A DNA stretch of 64,000 nt from Anaerorhabdus furcosa (GCF_900167375.1 NZ_FUWY01000002.1:1-64000), one strand, 5' to 3'. Counted from the first letter of the stretch, positions 1 through 13,288 are shown. Translations and numbers: made by a program. Notes: generated by a model from the letters alone, not told the origin.

Positions 1-19
1 AGCGAACGATCTTTGAAAA

Positions 20-1685
<1,666 letters not shown>

Positions 1686-1716
1686 TTTTGAGAGATCGGT
1701 GATTTCTCAGAAGTTC

Positions 1717-4866
<3,150 letters not shown>

Positions 4867-4882
4867 GAATTTCTCTCACAAA

Positions 4883-4998
4883 TCTGGTAATGATGGCGAA
4901 ATGGTCACACCTGTTCCCATACCGAACACAGAAGTTAAGCATTTCAGCGGCGATTATAGCTATGCACGCCATAGTGAAACTAGCTCGTTGCCAGGTAA
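4883..4998 (+). rRNA. rrf: 5S ribosomal RNA
   Basis: About 116 bases carrying the 5S core CACACCTGTTCCCATACCGAACACAGAAGTTAAG, with a 5' TCTGGTAATGATGGCGAA arm and a 3' CTCGTTGCCAGGTAAC arm. It lies about 90 bases after 23S and closes the rrn operon just before a terminator. Confidence 0.95.
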
Positions 4999-5002
4999 CC
5001 TT

Positions 5003-5029
5003 GGATATCCCTTGCGGATATCCTTTTTT
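5003..5029 (+). terminator. rrn operon terminator
   Basis: GGATATCC, loop CTTGC, GGATATCC, then six T. A perfect 8-bp stem with a T-tract directly after 5S. Confidence 0.92.
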
Positions 5030-5063
5030 CTTGCGTTTTTATGCATAAATAAAGTAAAATTTA

Positions 5064-5072
5064 TGTTAGAAT
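5064..5072 (+). promoter_or_regulatory. extended -10 promoter, possibly leaderless
   Basis: TG-T-TAGAAT lies only 6 bases upstream of the ATG at 5079. No convincing Shine-Dalgarno sequence lies between, so the transcript may begin at or next to the start codon. No good -35 is visible; an extended -10 can compensate. Confidence 0.45.
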
Positions 5073-5078
5073 AATTCT

Positions 5079-5660
5079 ATGAATAAAATAGATGATATAA
5101 AAAATTATGCACATGAAAATCATGTTCCTATCATGTTAGATGGAGGAATTGAATTTCTTTGCGAATATATAAAAAAAGAGAAGATTAAAACAATTTTGGA
5201 GTGTGGAACTGCAATTGGATATTCTTCCATCCAAATGGCAAACTGCAATCCAGATATCCTAATTGATACATGCGAAATAAAAAAAGAGTTAGTAGAAATA
5301 GCACGAAAAAATATTGAAGTAGCCTCGTTAACAAATCGCATTAAAGTTCATGAATGTGATGCTTCAACATTCCAAACCGACAAGAAATATGATTTAATAT
5401 TTATAGATGCTGCTAAAGCACAGTATAAGAAATATATGGATCATTTCCTCGGAAATGTAAATAAGAATGGAGTCTTTGTATTTGATAACTTATGTTTTCA
5501 TGGATTGGTTGATAATCCAAGTGAGGCAAAAAGTAGAAATACAAAACAGTTAGTTAGAAAGATTAAACTATTTAGAGATTGGATTTGTAATGATCCAGGA
5601 CTCGATACACAATTTTATCCTATGATTGGTGATGGCGTTGCGATTGTAAAAGTGAAGTAA
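5079..5660 (+). CDS. trmR: O-methyltransferase, TrmR/YrrM-like
   Basis: A 193-residue class I SAM-dependent methyltransferase of the O-methyltransferase-3 (caffeoyl-CoA type) family. The SAM-binding glycine motif ECGTAIGYSS lies near residues 41-50. The metal/substrate Asp is in FIDAAK near 108-113, followed by VFDNL near 128-133. In Firmicutes the close relative YrrM (TrmR) methylates 5-hydroxyuridine at the tRNA wobble position, and that is the likely role, though the family also acts on small catechols. Length is slightly short of the usual 210-220. The start is chosen at the first ATG; it has no clear ribosome-binding site and an extended -10 sits immediately upstream. Confidence 0.8.
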   Translation: MNKIDDIKNYAHENHVPIMLDGGIEFLCEYIKKEKIKTILECGTAIGYSSIQMANCNPDILIDTCEIKKELVEIARKNIEVASLTNRIKVHECDASTFQTDKKYDLIFIDAAKAQYKKYMDHFLGNVNKNGVFVFDNLCFHGLVDNPSEAKSRNTKQLVRKIKLFRDWICNDPGLDTQFYPMIGDGVAIVKVK

Positions 5661-5722
5661 ATACGAAAGCATTTCGTATTAAAAGATATTTTATGATAAA
5701 ATATAGAAGCGGGGTATATACT

Positions 5723-7633
5723 ATGAAAAAAGGTTTACTAACAACTTTATTATTAGCATCAGGGGCAGCTTTAGCTGTTTATCTTTTAAGTGAAGAGCAA
5801 AACAAAAGAGTTGAAACAGAAGATGAAGTAAGAATGATTAAACTTCGTTCAGATGAAGAAGATAAGGAACTTGTAAAGACAATACAAGAAATTGAAAACT
5901 TACCACTTAAAAATATTCAAGATGTTGAGCAACAGGGAGCTCATCAACATGAAGAAGAACAAGAAGAGTCAAGTTTCATTGAGTTAGATGACCTGTCTGA
6001 TATGGATATTCCATCTTTTCGTGAAATGGCGCCAATTGCAGCTGAGATAATAAAACCAGCAGTAAAAGCAACAGAGGAGATTTTAGAAGATTTAAGAACA
6101 CCTTTATTTCATGAAGAAATTGAAGAAGAACCTCAAGTAATTAGTAATTTTGAAGATATCAAAATCGCTAATGAGAATGAAGACTTACAAAAACTTATTC
6201 AAGATATTGAAGCATCAACAGATAACTTGGAACAGCTTTCTAATAATTTTAATGAAGATGAAGAATTAGAAGATTTATTAGAAGACTTGGTCGTACCAAC
6301 ATTTGTCGAAAGAGTAAAACCTACAGGTGATATTAAACTAGAAACGTTGATGCATCCTTTTGGATCACCTGTGATTGAACCTGAAGAAATAATCCCTTCA
6401 GTTGATACAAGTGTTTCAATTGAAGAAGAGCCTGAACTGGATGAATTTGATACATTTGAAATACCTGCGATGGTTCAATCTATTAAACCTGACTATGCAG
6501 AAGAGGATTTAAGTAGAACAGCAATTTTTGACTTGCCTAAATTTGCACAAACTGAAGAGCCAACAATCAAACAATCACAAGAAATGACGTTAAGAAATCC
6601 ATTTGGAGATGATGATTTAGAGGAGTTAGATTTAGCGAGTTTATTTGAAGATTTAAACCCAATTGAACAACAAGTATCCTCACCAAGATTCAATATGCCA
6701 ATGGAAGAAACAAGTGAATTAAAACTTGTTGATTTGGATGAAGAGGAAATACAAAAATTATTTGCGACAGATGAACAAGATTTAGAAGAAATATCAATAG
6801 AAGCATCTCTTAGCGAAGCTCCACAACTCAAGAAAGAATTAACTGAAGATGAATTTGAAGAATTCAAAAAGCGATTAATTCATGTTGGGGAGGATGATAT
6901 TGATTTAATTAATTTAAATGATGCAAATCCATTTGAAACAGTTGAGCCGCAACATAGTGAAGAGGTTGATATAATCAATTTTGGTAACATTGTGGAGGAA
7001 CCAACAGTAGCGCTTGAAGATTTGGTTTTAGCAAGACCAATAGAAACAATAAAAGAAGTAGAAGAAGAAATAGACTTACCTTCATTAGGTGAAATTGAAG
7101 AGGAAGAAGAAATAAACTTATCTTCATTAGATGAAATTCAAGATGAAGAAGAAGTTGATATAGCTCCATTTGCAATGATGGAAGATACAGCACAATTTGA
7201 TATCCCTACTTTGAATCCTTTTGATGAAGAAGATGAACTAGAAGAAATATCAATTCCTTCATTCAGTGATTCACCAAGAGAGTATCCAGATGCAGTATAT
7301 GATATCAGTACACTTTATCCTTTCTTAAATCTTAAATTTATCAATGCAATTTTCAATAATTTTGAAGCATTTAATGAAGAGTTTGAAGTTGGAAGTCGTT
7401 GTAGAATAACACATAAAGTACAATTCCCAGATTCTCAAAACCTAATTTCTTTCATTGAAATAATGAAAGAGTATGGCTATGAAATCAATGGAACAGATGA
7501 AAACCATAACATTTTAGTTTATTTAGATTTCGATAATCAAGAGAGTAAAATTTTAAGTGAAATCTATAATATTTCTAACCAAGTTAATTGTTTAGATGGG
7601 CTTTATAAAGGATATGAATTAGAACATATTTAA
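5723..7633 (+). CDS. membrane-anchored acidic protein with RraB-like C-terminus
   Basis: I do not recognise this protein as a whole. The ATG at 5723 is preferred over one 30 bases upstream because GGGG at 5711-5714 is correctly spaced. It gives 636 residues: a short basic N-terminus and one hydrophobic segment (about residues 4-22), then about 500 residues extremely rich in Glu/Asp. That tract contains loosely repeated blocks such as NPF, IPSF, PTFVE and EEVD, probably a disordered linker. The last 80-100 residues look folded. Their pattern (strand, helix with EIMKEYGYE, strand, helix, then DGLYKGYE) resembles the RraB family, whose members end in a D-x-x-YDGW-like motif. The topology recalls ZipA: anchor, charged linker, binding domain. 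Function is unknown. Confidence 0.75.
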   Translation: MKKGLLTTLLLASGAALAVYLLSEEQNKRVETEDEVRMIKLRSDEEDKELVKTIQEIENLPLKNIQDVEQQGAHQHEEEQEESSFIELDDLSDMDIPSFREMAPIAAEIIKPAVKATEEILEDLRTPLFHEEIEEEPQVISNFEDIKIANENEDLQKLIQDIEASTDNLEQLSNNFNEDEELEDLLEDLVVPTFVERVKPTGDIKLETLMHPFGSPVIEPEEIIPSVDTSVSIEEEPELDEFDTFEIPAMVQSIKPDYAEEDLSRTAIFDLPKFAQTEEPTIKQSQEMTLRNPFGDDDLEELDLASLFEDLNPIEQQVSSPRFNMPMEETSELKLVDLDEEEIQKLFATDEQDLEEISIEASLSEAPQLKKELTEDEFEEFKKRLIHVGEDDIDLINLNDANPFETVEPQHSEEVDIINFGNIVEEPTVALEDLVLARPIETIKEVEEEIDLPSLGEIEEEEEINLSSLDEIQDEEEVDIAPFAMMEDTAQFDIPTLNPFDEEDELEEISIPSFSDSPREYPDAVYDISTLYPFLNLKFINAIFNNFEAFNEEFEVGSRCRITHKVQFPDSQNLISFIEIMKEYGYEINGTDENHNILVYLDFDNQESKILSEIYNISNQVNCLDGLYKGYELEHI

Positions 7634-7644
7634 GATAAATTAAT

Positions 7645-7670
7645 GAAAGCGACCTAGGTCGCTTTTCTTT
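7645..7670 (+). terminator. intrinsic terminator
   Basis: AAAGCGACC-TA-GGTCGCTTT, a 9-bp perfect stem followed by T-rich sequence. It ends the transcript of the acidic protein. Confidence 0.85.
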
Positions 7671-7697
7671 GTGTTCTAGTACTAAATGGTATATAAT
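7669..7697 (+). promoter_or_regulatory. promoter of the ecf operon
   Basis: TTGTGT at 7669-7674, a 17-base spacer, then a perfect TATAAT at 7692-7697. The ecfA1 start codon follows at 7720. Confidence 0.6.
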
Positions 7698-7719
7698 AAA
7701 AAGGCTTTGAGGTGATGAA

Positions 7720-8550
7720 ATGAATCATGTTATTGAAGTAAAAAATCTAAGCTTTTCATATGATAATGAAAACATGGCAGTTGATGGTGTGTCTTTTTCC
7801 ATTGAAAAAGGATCCTACACAACAATCGTTGGACATAATGGAAGTGGTAAGAGTACCATCGCTAAATTACTTATGGGTTTGTTAGAAAAGAAGAGTGGTG
7901 ACATTGTCATTGCTGGTTTAGAATTAACTCAAGAAAATTTGCAAAAAATTAGAAGTCAAATAGGTATTGTGTTCCAAAATCCAGATAACCAATTTATTGG
8001 TTCAACAGTACGCGATGACATTGCGTTTGGGTTAGAAAATCACTGTGTTGAACAAGATAAAATGGATAACATTATCAATGAATTTGCAAGTAAAGTAAAG
8101 ATGACAGATTACTTAAATAGTGAACCGACAAAATTATCAGGTGGTCAAAAACAACGAGTTGCGATTGCAGGAGTTTTAGCAATGAAACCATCCATACTCA
8201 TCTTTGATGAAGCAACAAGTATGTTGGATCCACAAGGTAAAGATGAAATAAAAAAATTGATTAGAGAATTGCATCAGGATGAAACAATCACAATCATTTC
8301 AATTACACATGACATTGAAGAAGTATCAAAAAGTGATGATGTTATTGTAATGGATCAAGGACATATTGTTATGTCAGGGAAACCTCAAGAAATATTAGTT
8401 AGAGAAAAAGAATTAGTATCTATTAAACTAGATATTCCTTTTAGTTTGAAAATGCAAAAAGCTTTGAAGAAACAAGGAGTCAATATTAAAGAAACAGTAA
8501 CAATGGAAGGATTGGTGGAAGAATTATGTCAATACAATTTGAAAAAGTAA
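7720..8550 (+). CDS. ecfA1: ECF transporter ATPase EcfA1
   Basis: A 276-residue ABC ATPase of the energy-coupling-factor transporters that take up vitamins and trace metals. Walker A GHNGSGKST is at residues 38-46, followed by a Q-loop with VFQNPDNQF, the signature LSGGQKQR, Walker B ILIFDEAT and the switch His in ITHD. A GAGGTGAT ribosome-binding site precedes the ATG. It begins the order ecfA1-ecfA2-ecfT-truA-rplM-rpsI that is standard in Firmicutes. It overlaps ecfA2 by 25 bases, so translation is likely coupled. EcfA1 and EcfA2 form a heterodimer on the cytoplasmic face of EcfT. Confidence 0.95.
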   Translation: MNHVIEVKNLSFSYDNENMAVDGVSFSIEKGSYTTIVGHNGSGKSTIAKLLMGLLEKKSGDIVIAGLELTQENLQKIRSQIGIVFQNPDNQFIGSTVRDDIAFGLENHCVEQDKMDNIINEFASKVKMTDYLNSEPTKLSGGQKQRVAIAGVLAMKPSILIFDEATSMLDPQGKDEIKKLIRELHQDETITIISITHDIEEVSKSDDVIVMDQGHIVMSGKPQEILVREKELVSIKLDIPFSLKMQKALKKQGVNIKETVTMEGLVEELCQYNLKK

Positions 8551-9386
8551 GTCATACGTATTCACCAGATACCCCATTTTCATATGCAGCATTAAAAAAT
8601 GTAGATTTAGAAATCACAGAAGGAAAAATGACCGCAATTATTGGAGCTACAGGTTCTGGTAAAACAACATTAGTGCAACATTTAAATGCACTCTTATTAC
8701 CTACTGCTGGTAAGCTTACAATTCTTGATCGTGTAATCCAAGCGGACGAGCATCCAAAGAAATTGAAATCACTTCGTAAAGATGTAGGTTTAGTTTTCCA
8801 ATTTCCAGAATACCAATTATTTGAAGAAACGATTTTAAAAGATATTATCTTTGGACCAAAGAATTTTGGTGTAAGTGAAGAAGATGCAATTAAGAAAGCA
8901 AAGGAAGTTTTGAAGTTAGTTGATTTGGATGAAAGTTATATGGACAAATCACCACTTGATTTATCAGGTGGGCAAAAAAGAAGAGTAGCAATTGCGGGTA
9001 TTTTAGCAATGGATCCAAAAGTACTTGTCTTAGATGAACCAACGGCTGGATTAGATCCACAAGGTTCACTACAAATGATGAGTTTATTTAGAAGATTAAA
9101 CAAAGAGTTAGGAAAAACAGTTTTAATTGTTACTCATGATATGGAACATGTTTTAAATTATTGTGATGATGTTGTAGTGGTTAAAGATGGAGAAATATAC
9201 TGTAAGGAAGATGTGAAATCATTTTTTAAGCGCAATACTTTATGCGAGGAATTAAATATTTTACCTCCTGCCATTATTCAATTAAAGAATGCATGTAACC
9301 AATGTGGAATGCATTTACCTGATGATTGCTTCACTGTTGATGAGTTAGCTAGTGCAATTAGTAAGCAGGTGAAAAGACATGAATAG
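8526..9386 (+). CDS. ecfA2: ECF transporter ATPase EcfA2
   Basis: A 286-residue ABC ATPase, partner of EcfA1. Walker A GATGSGKTT is at residues 40-48, with Q-loop VFQFPEYQLFEET, signature LSGGQKRR, Walker B VLVLDEPT and the D-loop GLDPQG. The FQFPEYQLF sequence is characteristic of the EcfA2 subunit. The gene starts inside the 3' end of ecfA1 and its own end overlaps ecfT (ATGAATAG), so the three subunits are probably made in fixed ratio. Confidence 0.95.
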   Translation: MSIQFEKVSHTYSPDTPFSYAALKNVDLEITEGKMTAIIGATGSGKTTLVQHLNALLLPTAGKLTILDRVIQADEHPKKLKSLRKDVGLVFQFPEYQLFEETILKDIIFGPKNFGVSEEDAIKKAKEVLKLVDLDESYMDKSPLDLSGGQKRRVAIAGILAMDPKVLVLDEPTAGLDPQGSLQMMSLFRRLNKELGKTVLIVTHDMEHVLNYCDDVVVVKDGEIYCKEDVKSFFKRNTLCEELNILPPAIIQLKNACNQCGMHLPDDCFTVDELASAISKQVKRHE

Positions 9387-10179
9387 TTTTGTGTTGGGGA
9401 AATATATACCGCTTGATTCTTGTATTCACCGTATGGATCCACGTGCAAAAATCATGGCTATGTTAATCGTTTTAATTAGTATATTCTTTCCAGTTGGTTG
9501 GATTGGATATGGTGTATTAGCGGTTTGTATTATCGGTGTCGTTTTATTATCAAAATTAAGATTTGATTTTATATGGAAGGCATTAAAACCGATGTTGTTT
9601 ATGTTGGTATTTTTGCTTGTGCTCAATGTATTTGTTTTAAAAACAGGAACGTTGCTATTTACAATTTTTGGTTTATCGGTTTATTCAGATGCTATTTTTC
9701 AAACCTTGTTTATTGCTGTTCGTTTAATATTGATGATTATGATTACGACGGTTTTAACTGCAACGACAAAGCCATTGGATTTGACTTTAGGTATTGAAGA
9801 CTTATTACAACCTTTTCAAAAAATAGGTGTACCTTCTCATGAAATAGCAATGTTGATTTCAATTGCATTACGGTTCATACCAGATTTAATTGAAGAAACA
9901 CAAAAAATTATGCGTGCTCAAGCTTCACGTGGTGTTGATTTAAAAGAAGGTACTATGAAAGAAAAAATAGTCGCTATTCTTTCTTTGATCGTTCCGTTAT
10001 TTGTTTCTGCATTCCAACGTGCTGAAGATTTAGCAAATGCTATGGAATCTAGAGGGTATGCACCAGGACAAGAAAGAACTCGCTATAAAATATTAAAGAT
10101 AAAAGGAAGAGACATCATACTACTAATTGGAGCTAGTTGTCTTTCAATTGGAATGATCGTTATTGCGTTTGCTGTATGA
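9379..10179 (+). CDS. ecfT: ECF transporter transmembrane subunit EcfT
   Basis: A 266-residue integral membrane protein that couples the EcfA1/EcfA2 ATPases to interchangeable substrate-binding S components. Several hydrophobic segments lie in the first half, for example residues 29-60 and 72-120. The two family coupling motifs are visible: A-S-R-G in the region AQASRGVDL and E-S-R-G in AMESRGYAPG. No S component lies in this operon, which fits a group II (shared) ECF module; one candidate S component is at 31.4 kb. Confidence 0.95.
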   Translation: MNSFVLGKYIPLDSCIHRMDPRAKIMAMLIVLISIFFPVGWIGYGVLAVCIIGVVLLSKLRFDFIWKALKPMLFMLVFLLVLNVFVLKTGTLLFTIFGLSVYSDAIFQTLFIAVRLILMIMITTVLTATTKPLDLTLGIEDLLQPFQKIGVPSHEIAMLISIALRFIPDLIEETQKIMRAQASRGVDLKEGTMKEKIVAILSLIVPLFVSAFQRAEDLANAMESRGYAPGQERTRYKILKIKGRDIILLIGASCLSIGMIVIAFAV

Positions 10180-10952
10180 GAAGATTTAAGTGTGTTGTAA
10201 GTTATGATGGTACTGCCTATATTGGATGGCAATCACAATGTAAAAATAATTCAATTCAAGAAAAAATAGAAGCTGTATTACACCGAATATCCAATGAAGA
10301 AATAAAAGCAGTAGCTGCAGGGAGAACTGATGCGAAAGTTCATGCATATGGTCAGGTGTTTCACTTTGATACTGATTTTTATTTAGATGCACCACGATGG
10401 CAGTGGGCTATTAATGGATACTTACCAAAAGATATTCGTATTCAATCACTTGAAGAAGTGGGTGAAGAATTTCATGCGAGGTTTAGTGTTAAACGTAAAC
10501 AATATGATTATCGAATTAATTTAGGCGAATACGATGTTTGCATGATTCATTATGCCTATCAATGTCGCCACGTTCTTAATGTTGAAGAAATGGAAAAGGC
10601 TTCTAAAATATTTATAGGTAAACATGATTTCTCATCTTTTTGTGCAAATTCATTAGAACAATTTCCTAATCAAGTAAGAGAAATTGAAGATATTGTTTTT
10701 TCAAGAGATAAAGATATACTGACCATTAGTTATCGAGGTAAGGGCTTTTTAAGGTATATGGTGAGGATGTTGACAGCTACACTAATCGAGGTAGGCAGAG
10801 GAAGATTAACCCTCGAGGATGTATCGAAAATGCTTGATGCAAGAGATAAAGACAGTTGCAAACACAATGCTGAGCCACAAGGTTTGTATTTAATGAAAAT
10901 TGAGTATTATCAAAACAATGAAAATCCTTTAGAAATCGAAGAAAATGATTGA
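10176..10952 (+). CDS. truA: tRNA pseudouridine(38-40) synthase TruA
   Basis: A 258-residue protein converting uridines 38-40 of the tRNA anticodon arm to pseudouridine. The catalytic Asp is in GRTDAKVHA, and the FHARF and RGKGFLRYMVRM blocks of TruA are present. The ATG at 10176 overlaps the ecfT stop (ATGA) and begins the standard MRRFKCVVSYDGT N-terminus. An earlier in-frame ATG at 10137 would run back into ecfT and is unlikely. Co-transcribed with the ecf genes. Confidence 0.93.
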   Translation: MRRFKCVVSYDGTAYIGWQSQCKNNSIQEKIEAVLHRISNEEIKAVAAGRTDAKVHAYGQVFHFDTDFYLDAPRWQWAINGYLPKDIRIQSLEEVGEEFHARFSVKRKQYDYRINLGEYDVCMIHYAYQCRHVLNVEEMEKASKIFIGKHDFSSFCANSLEQFPNQVREIEDIVFSRDKDILTISYRGKGFLRYMVRMLTATLIEVGRGRLTLEDVSKMLDARDKDSCKHNAEPQGLYLMKIEYYQNNENPLEIEEND

Positions 10953-10978
10953 CTAATAGGGATAAATGAAGATATAAT
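10949..10978 (+). promoter_or_regulatory. promoter of rplM-rpsI
   Basis: TTGACT at 10949-10954, an 18-base spacer and TATAAT at 10973-10978. The -35 box overlaps the truA stop codon. Confidence 0.8.
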
Positions 10979-10984
10979 GATAAT

Positions 10985-11025
10985 CGGCAACTTATGCCAA
11001 ATGTAGCCCCGGAAACTACATTGGT
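10985..11025 (+). ncRNA. candidate L13 leader (r-protein autoregulatory RNA)
   Basis: Between the promoter and the rplM ribosome-binding site are two hairpins. The first is GGCA-ACTTA-TGCC at 10986-10998. The second pairs CCAAATGTAG with CTACATTGG at about 10998-11024 and has one bulged A. The second ends just before TAGGAGG. An L13-binding leader RNA at this position is known in Bacillales. I assign it from position and fold only; a covariance-model search would decide. Confidence 0.55.
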
Positions 11026-11041
11026 TTAGGAGGAAATGAAT

Positions 11042-11479
11042 ATGCGCCAAACAACTATGGCAAAACCAAGCACAGTTGTTCGTCAATGGTTCGTCGTTGA
11101 TGGAACAGGATGTACTTTAGGACGTCTTGCTACTGAGGTAGCAACAGTATTAAGAGGTAAACATAAACCTACTTATACACCTAATGTTGATTGCGGAGAT
11201 TATGTAATTATTATCAATGCTGATAAAATTGAAATCACTGGTGATCAAGTGAATAAAAAGAACTACTACAATCACTCTCAATATAAGGGTGGATTACGTA
11301 CACGTTCAACAGGTATTATGAGAAATCAATATACAGTTGAATGGGTAGAAAGAGCAGTACACGGTATGCTTCCTCATACAAAATTAGGAAACGTTATGCG
11401 TGGACACTTATTTGTGTACAAAGGATCTGAACATCCACACACAGCTCAACAACCAGTTGAGTTAAAGATTAAAGGGTAA
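11042..11479 (+). CDS. rplM: 50S ribosomal protein L13
   Basis: A 145-residue L13 protein of the large ribosomal subunit. Recognised by [16 protein letters not shown] at the N-terminus, [20 protein letters not shown], and the C-terminal region [15 protein letters not shown]. The start is set at 11042 and not the ATG at 11036, because AGGAGG at 11028-11033 is 8 bases from the former and only 2 from the latter. In an operon with rpsI, 14 bases downstream. Confidence 0.97.
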   Translation: MRQTTMAKPSTVVRQWFVVDGTGCTLGRLATEVATVLRGKHKPTYTPNVDCGDYVIIINADKIEITGDQVNKKNYYNHSQYKGGLRTRSTGIMRNQYTVEWVERAVHGMLPHTKLGNVMRGHLFVYKGSEHPHTAQQPVELKIKG

Positions 11480-11493
11480 GGAGGAGAAAGACA

Positions 11494-11901
11494 ATGCCAG
11501 CAAAGAAAAAAACAAATGTAACTTACATCGGCACAGGCCGTCGTAAATCATCAGTTGCTCGTGTCTTTATGACTCCAGGAACAGGTGTTATCACAGTTAA
11601 TGGAAAAACTCTTGAAGAGTACTTACCATTAGAAACATTAAGAATGAATGTTCGTTTACCACTTGATTTGACTGAAACATTAAATCAATTTGATGTAAAG
11701 ATTAATGTTTGCGGTGGTGGATATTCTGGACAATCAGGAGCTATGAGACATGGTATCGCTCGTGCTTTACTTGAAGCATCAGTAGACTATCGTCCAGCAC
11801 TTAAGGCTGCAGGATTCTTAACACGTGACTCACGTGCTAAAGAACGTAAGAAATATGGTCTTAAAGGCGCTCGTCGTGCACCTCAATTCTCAAAACGTTA
11901 A
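11494..11901 (+). CDS. rpsI: 30S ribosomal protein S9
   Basis: A 135-residue S9 protein of the small subunit. The family features [12 protein letters not shown], the GGG-containing [19 protein letters not shown] and the basic tail [14 protein letters not shown] are complete; the C-terminal Arg reaches the P-site tRNA in known ribosome structures. A strong ribosome-binding site AAGGAGG precedes it. Last gene of the rplM operon. Confidence 0.97.
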   Translation: MPAKKKTNVTYIGTGRRKSSVARVFMTPGTGVITVNGKTLEEYLPLETLRMNVRLPLDLTETLNQFDVKINVCGGGYSGQSGAMRHGIARALLEASVDYRPALKAAGFLTRDSRAKERKKYGLKGARRAPQFSKR

Positions 11902-11933
11902 TCGAATTACTTCGTTTATCAAAGAGAAAATCA

Positions 11934-11965
11934 AATCTCAATCCTTGTGGTTGGGATTTTTTTTA
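11934..11965 (+). terminator. rplM-rpsI terminator
   Basis: AATCTCAATCC and GGTTGGGATT pair with G-T wobbles around a TTGT loop, followed by seven or more T. Confidence 0.85.
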
Positions 11966-12023
11966 TAGTAAAATAGAAACAATAAATTGAATAAAATATT
12001 TTTAAATTAATTTAAAAAAGAGG

Positions 12024-12052
12024 TTGACTTAGCATACTAGAGATGGTAATAT
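12024..12052 (+). promoter_or_regulatory. promoter of the tRNA pair
   Basis: TTGACT at 12024-12029, a 17-base spacer and TAATAT at 12047-12052, about 25 bases before tRNA-Ile. Confidence 0.7.
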
Positions 12053-12076
12053 TATAAAGCATTCGATGAAGCGATC

Positions 12077-12153
<77 letters not shown>

Positions 12154-12172
12154 TCGAATTGAAATATACCCT

Positions 12173-12248
12173 GGGGTTTTAGCTCAGCTGGGAGAGCGCC
12201 TGCCTTGCACGCAGGAGGTCAGGAGTTCGATCCTCCTAAGCTCCACCA
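12173..12248 (+). tRNA. tRNA-Ala (TGC)
   Basis: A 76-base cloverleaf. Acceptor GGGGTTT pairs AAGCTCC with G-T wobbles, the anticodon loop is CTTGCAC (anticodon TGC), the T arm is GAGTTCGATCC, and CCA is encoded. Ends just before a strong terminator. Confidence 0.97.
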
Positions 12249-12260
12249 TATTTCAAATGA

Positions 12261-12291
12261 ATACGATATCATTAGATATCGTATTTTTTTA
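12261..12291 (+). terminator. tRNA operon terminator
   Basis: ATACGATATC-ATTA-GATATCGTAT, a perfect 10-bp stem followed by seven T. Confidence 0.92.
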
Positions 12292-12352
12292 TTTATTTTG
12301 GTAATTTGTGATTTGATTTTATATGATATACTTTTGATTGTGAGGTATTGAT

Positions 12353-13192
12353 ATGTTAAAAGCACCTGTTAATAAAATTATTCCATTTTCAAATGTTGAT
12401 GGTCCAGGGAATAGAACTTCTATTTTCTTACAATCATGTCCATTTCGTTGTTATTATTGCCATAATCCTGAAACAATTAATATGTGCAATCATTGTGGTG
12501 ATTGTGTTGATTTGTGTCCAGTTCATGCATTATCAATTAAAAAAGGAAAGGTTGTTTGGGATTCAACAATTTGTGTTGATTGTGATACTTGTATTAAAAC
12601 ATGCAAGTATATGTCATCGCCTAAAATAAAAGAAATGACAGTCAAAGAATTATTGGTTGAAATAAGCAAGCAGAAGGGCTTTATACGTGGAATTACTGTA
12701 AGTGGAGGAGAATGTATGAATCATGCAGAATTCCTCTTAGAACTATTTAAAAAGGCTAAAAAAGAAGGGTACAGTTGTTTAATTGATTCAAATGGTATTC
12801 ATGATTTTTCAAAGTATGAAGAATTACTAGATTTGAGTGATGGTGTTATGCTAGATGTTAAAGCGTATGATGATCAATTTCATGAATATTTAACAGGAGC
12901 TTCAAATAAACAGGTACAAAAAAATCTAAACTATTTACTAAAGAAAAATAAACTAGTAGAAGTTAGAACTGTGTTATTACCAAATAGTCCAAAACAAAAC
13001 GAAATTACAGTAACAGAAGTGAGTAAAATCATTCAAGATAAAACGCTTTACAAACTATTGCGATATCGCCCATTTGGTGTAAGAGAAGAAGGCATAAAAG
13101 AAATAGGTAACACAATTACAACAGAGAAAGAAGCAAATAAATTAGCAAAGAAGGCAATCCAACTAGGGGCAAAAAACACTGTTGTTGTATAA
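12353..13192 (+). CDS. yjjW: YjjW-type glycyl-radical enzyme activase
   Basis: A 279-residue radical-SAM protein. The SAM-cleaving cluster is C29-x3-C33-x2-C36. Two ferredoxin-like clusters follow: C45/C48/C51/C55 and C74/C77/C80/C84. The glycine-rich SGGE motif lies near residue 120, inside TVSGGECMNH. Order and spacing match E. coli YjjW (KIIPFSxVDGPG, HNPxT, GKVVW, CDTC, ITVSGGE), which installs the glycyl radical on its partner YjjI. The partner enzyme is not in this window. Start: ATG with GAGGT 6 bases upstream. Confidence is high for an activase, moderate for the YjjW subgroup. Confidence 0.85.
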   Translation: MLKAPVNKIIPFSNVDGPGNRTSIFLQSCPFRCYYCHNPETINMCNHCGDCVDLCPVHALSIKKGKVVWDSTICVDCDTCIKTCKYMSSPKIKEMTVKELLVEISKQKGFIRGITVSGGECMNHAEFLLELFKKAKKEGYSCLIDSNGIHDFSKYEELLDLSDGVMLDVKAYDDQFHEYLTGASNKQVQKNLNYLLKKNKLVEVRTVLLPNSPKQNEITVTEVSKIIQDKTLYKLLRYRPFGVREEGIKEIGNTITTEKEANKLAKKAIQLGAKNTVVV

Positions 13193-13254
13193 ACTGTAAA
13201 ATTGATATATAAATTCGATATATCAATAATTTATCAATGGAGGAAATAATAAGT

Positions 13255-13288
13255 AAAAATTGGAATCATTCTATTCCAATTTTTTCTT
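13255..13288 (+). terminator. terminator after the activase
   Basis: AAAAATTGGAAT and ATTCCAATTTTT form a 12-bp perfect stem around CATTCT. Just upstream, 13201-13227 holds another inverted repeat (ATTGATATA / TATATCAAT). Confidence 0.8.

Noticed and set aside
6493-7193. Minus-strand frames rich in Ser or Leu
   Set aside because: They are shadows of the Glu/Asp-rich coding sequence on the plus strand.
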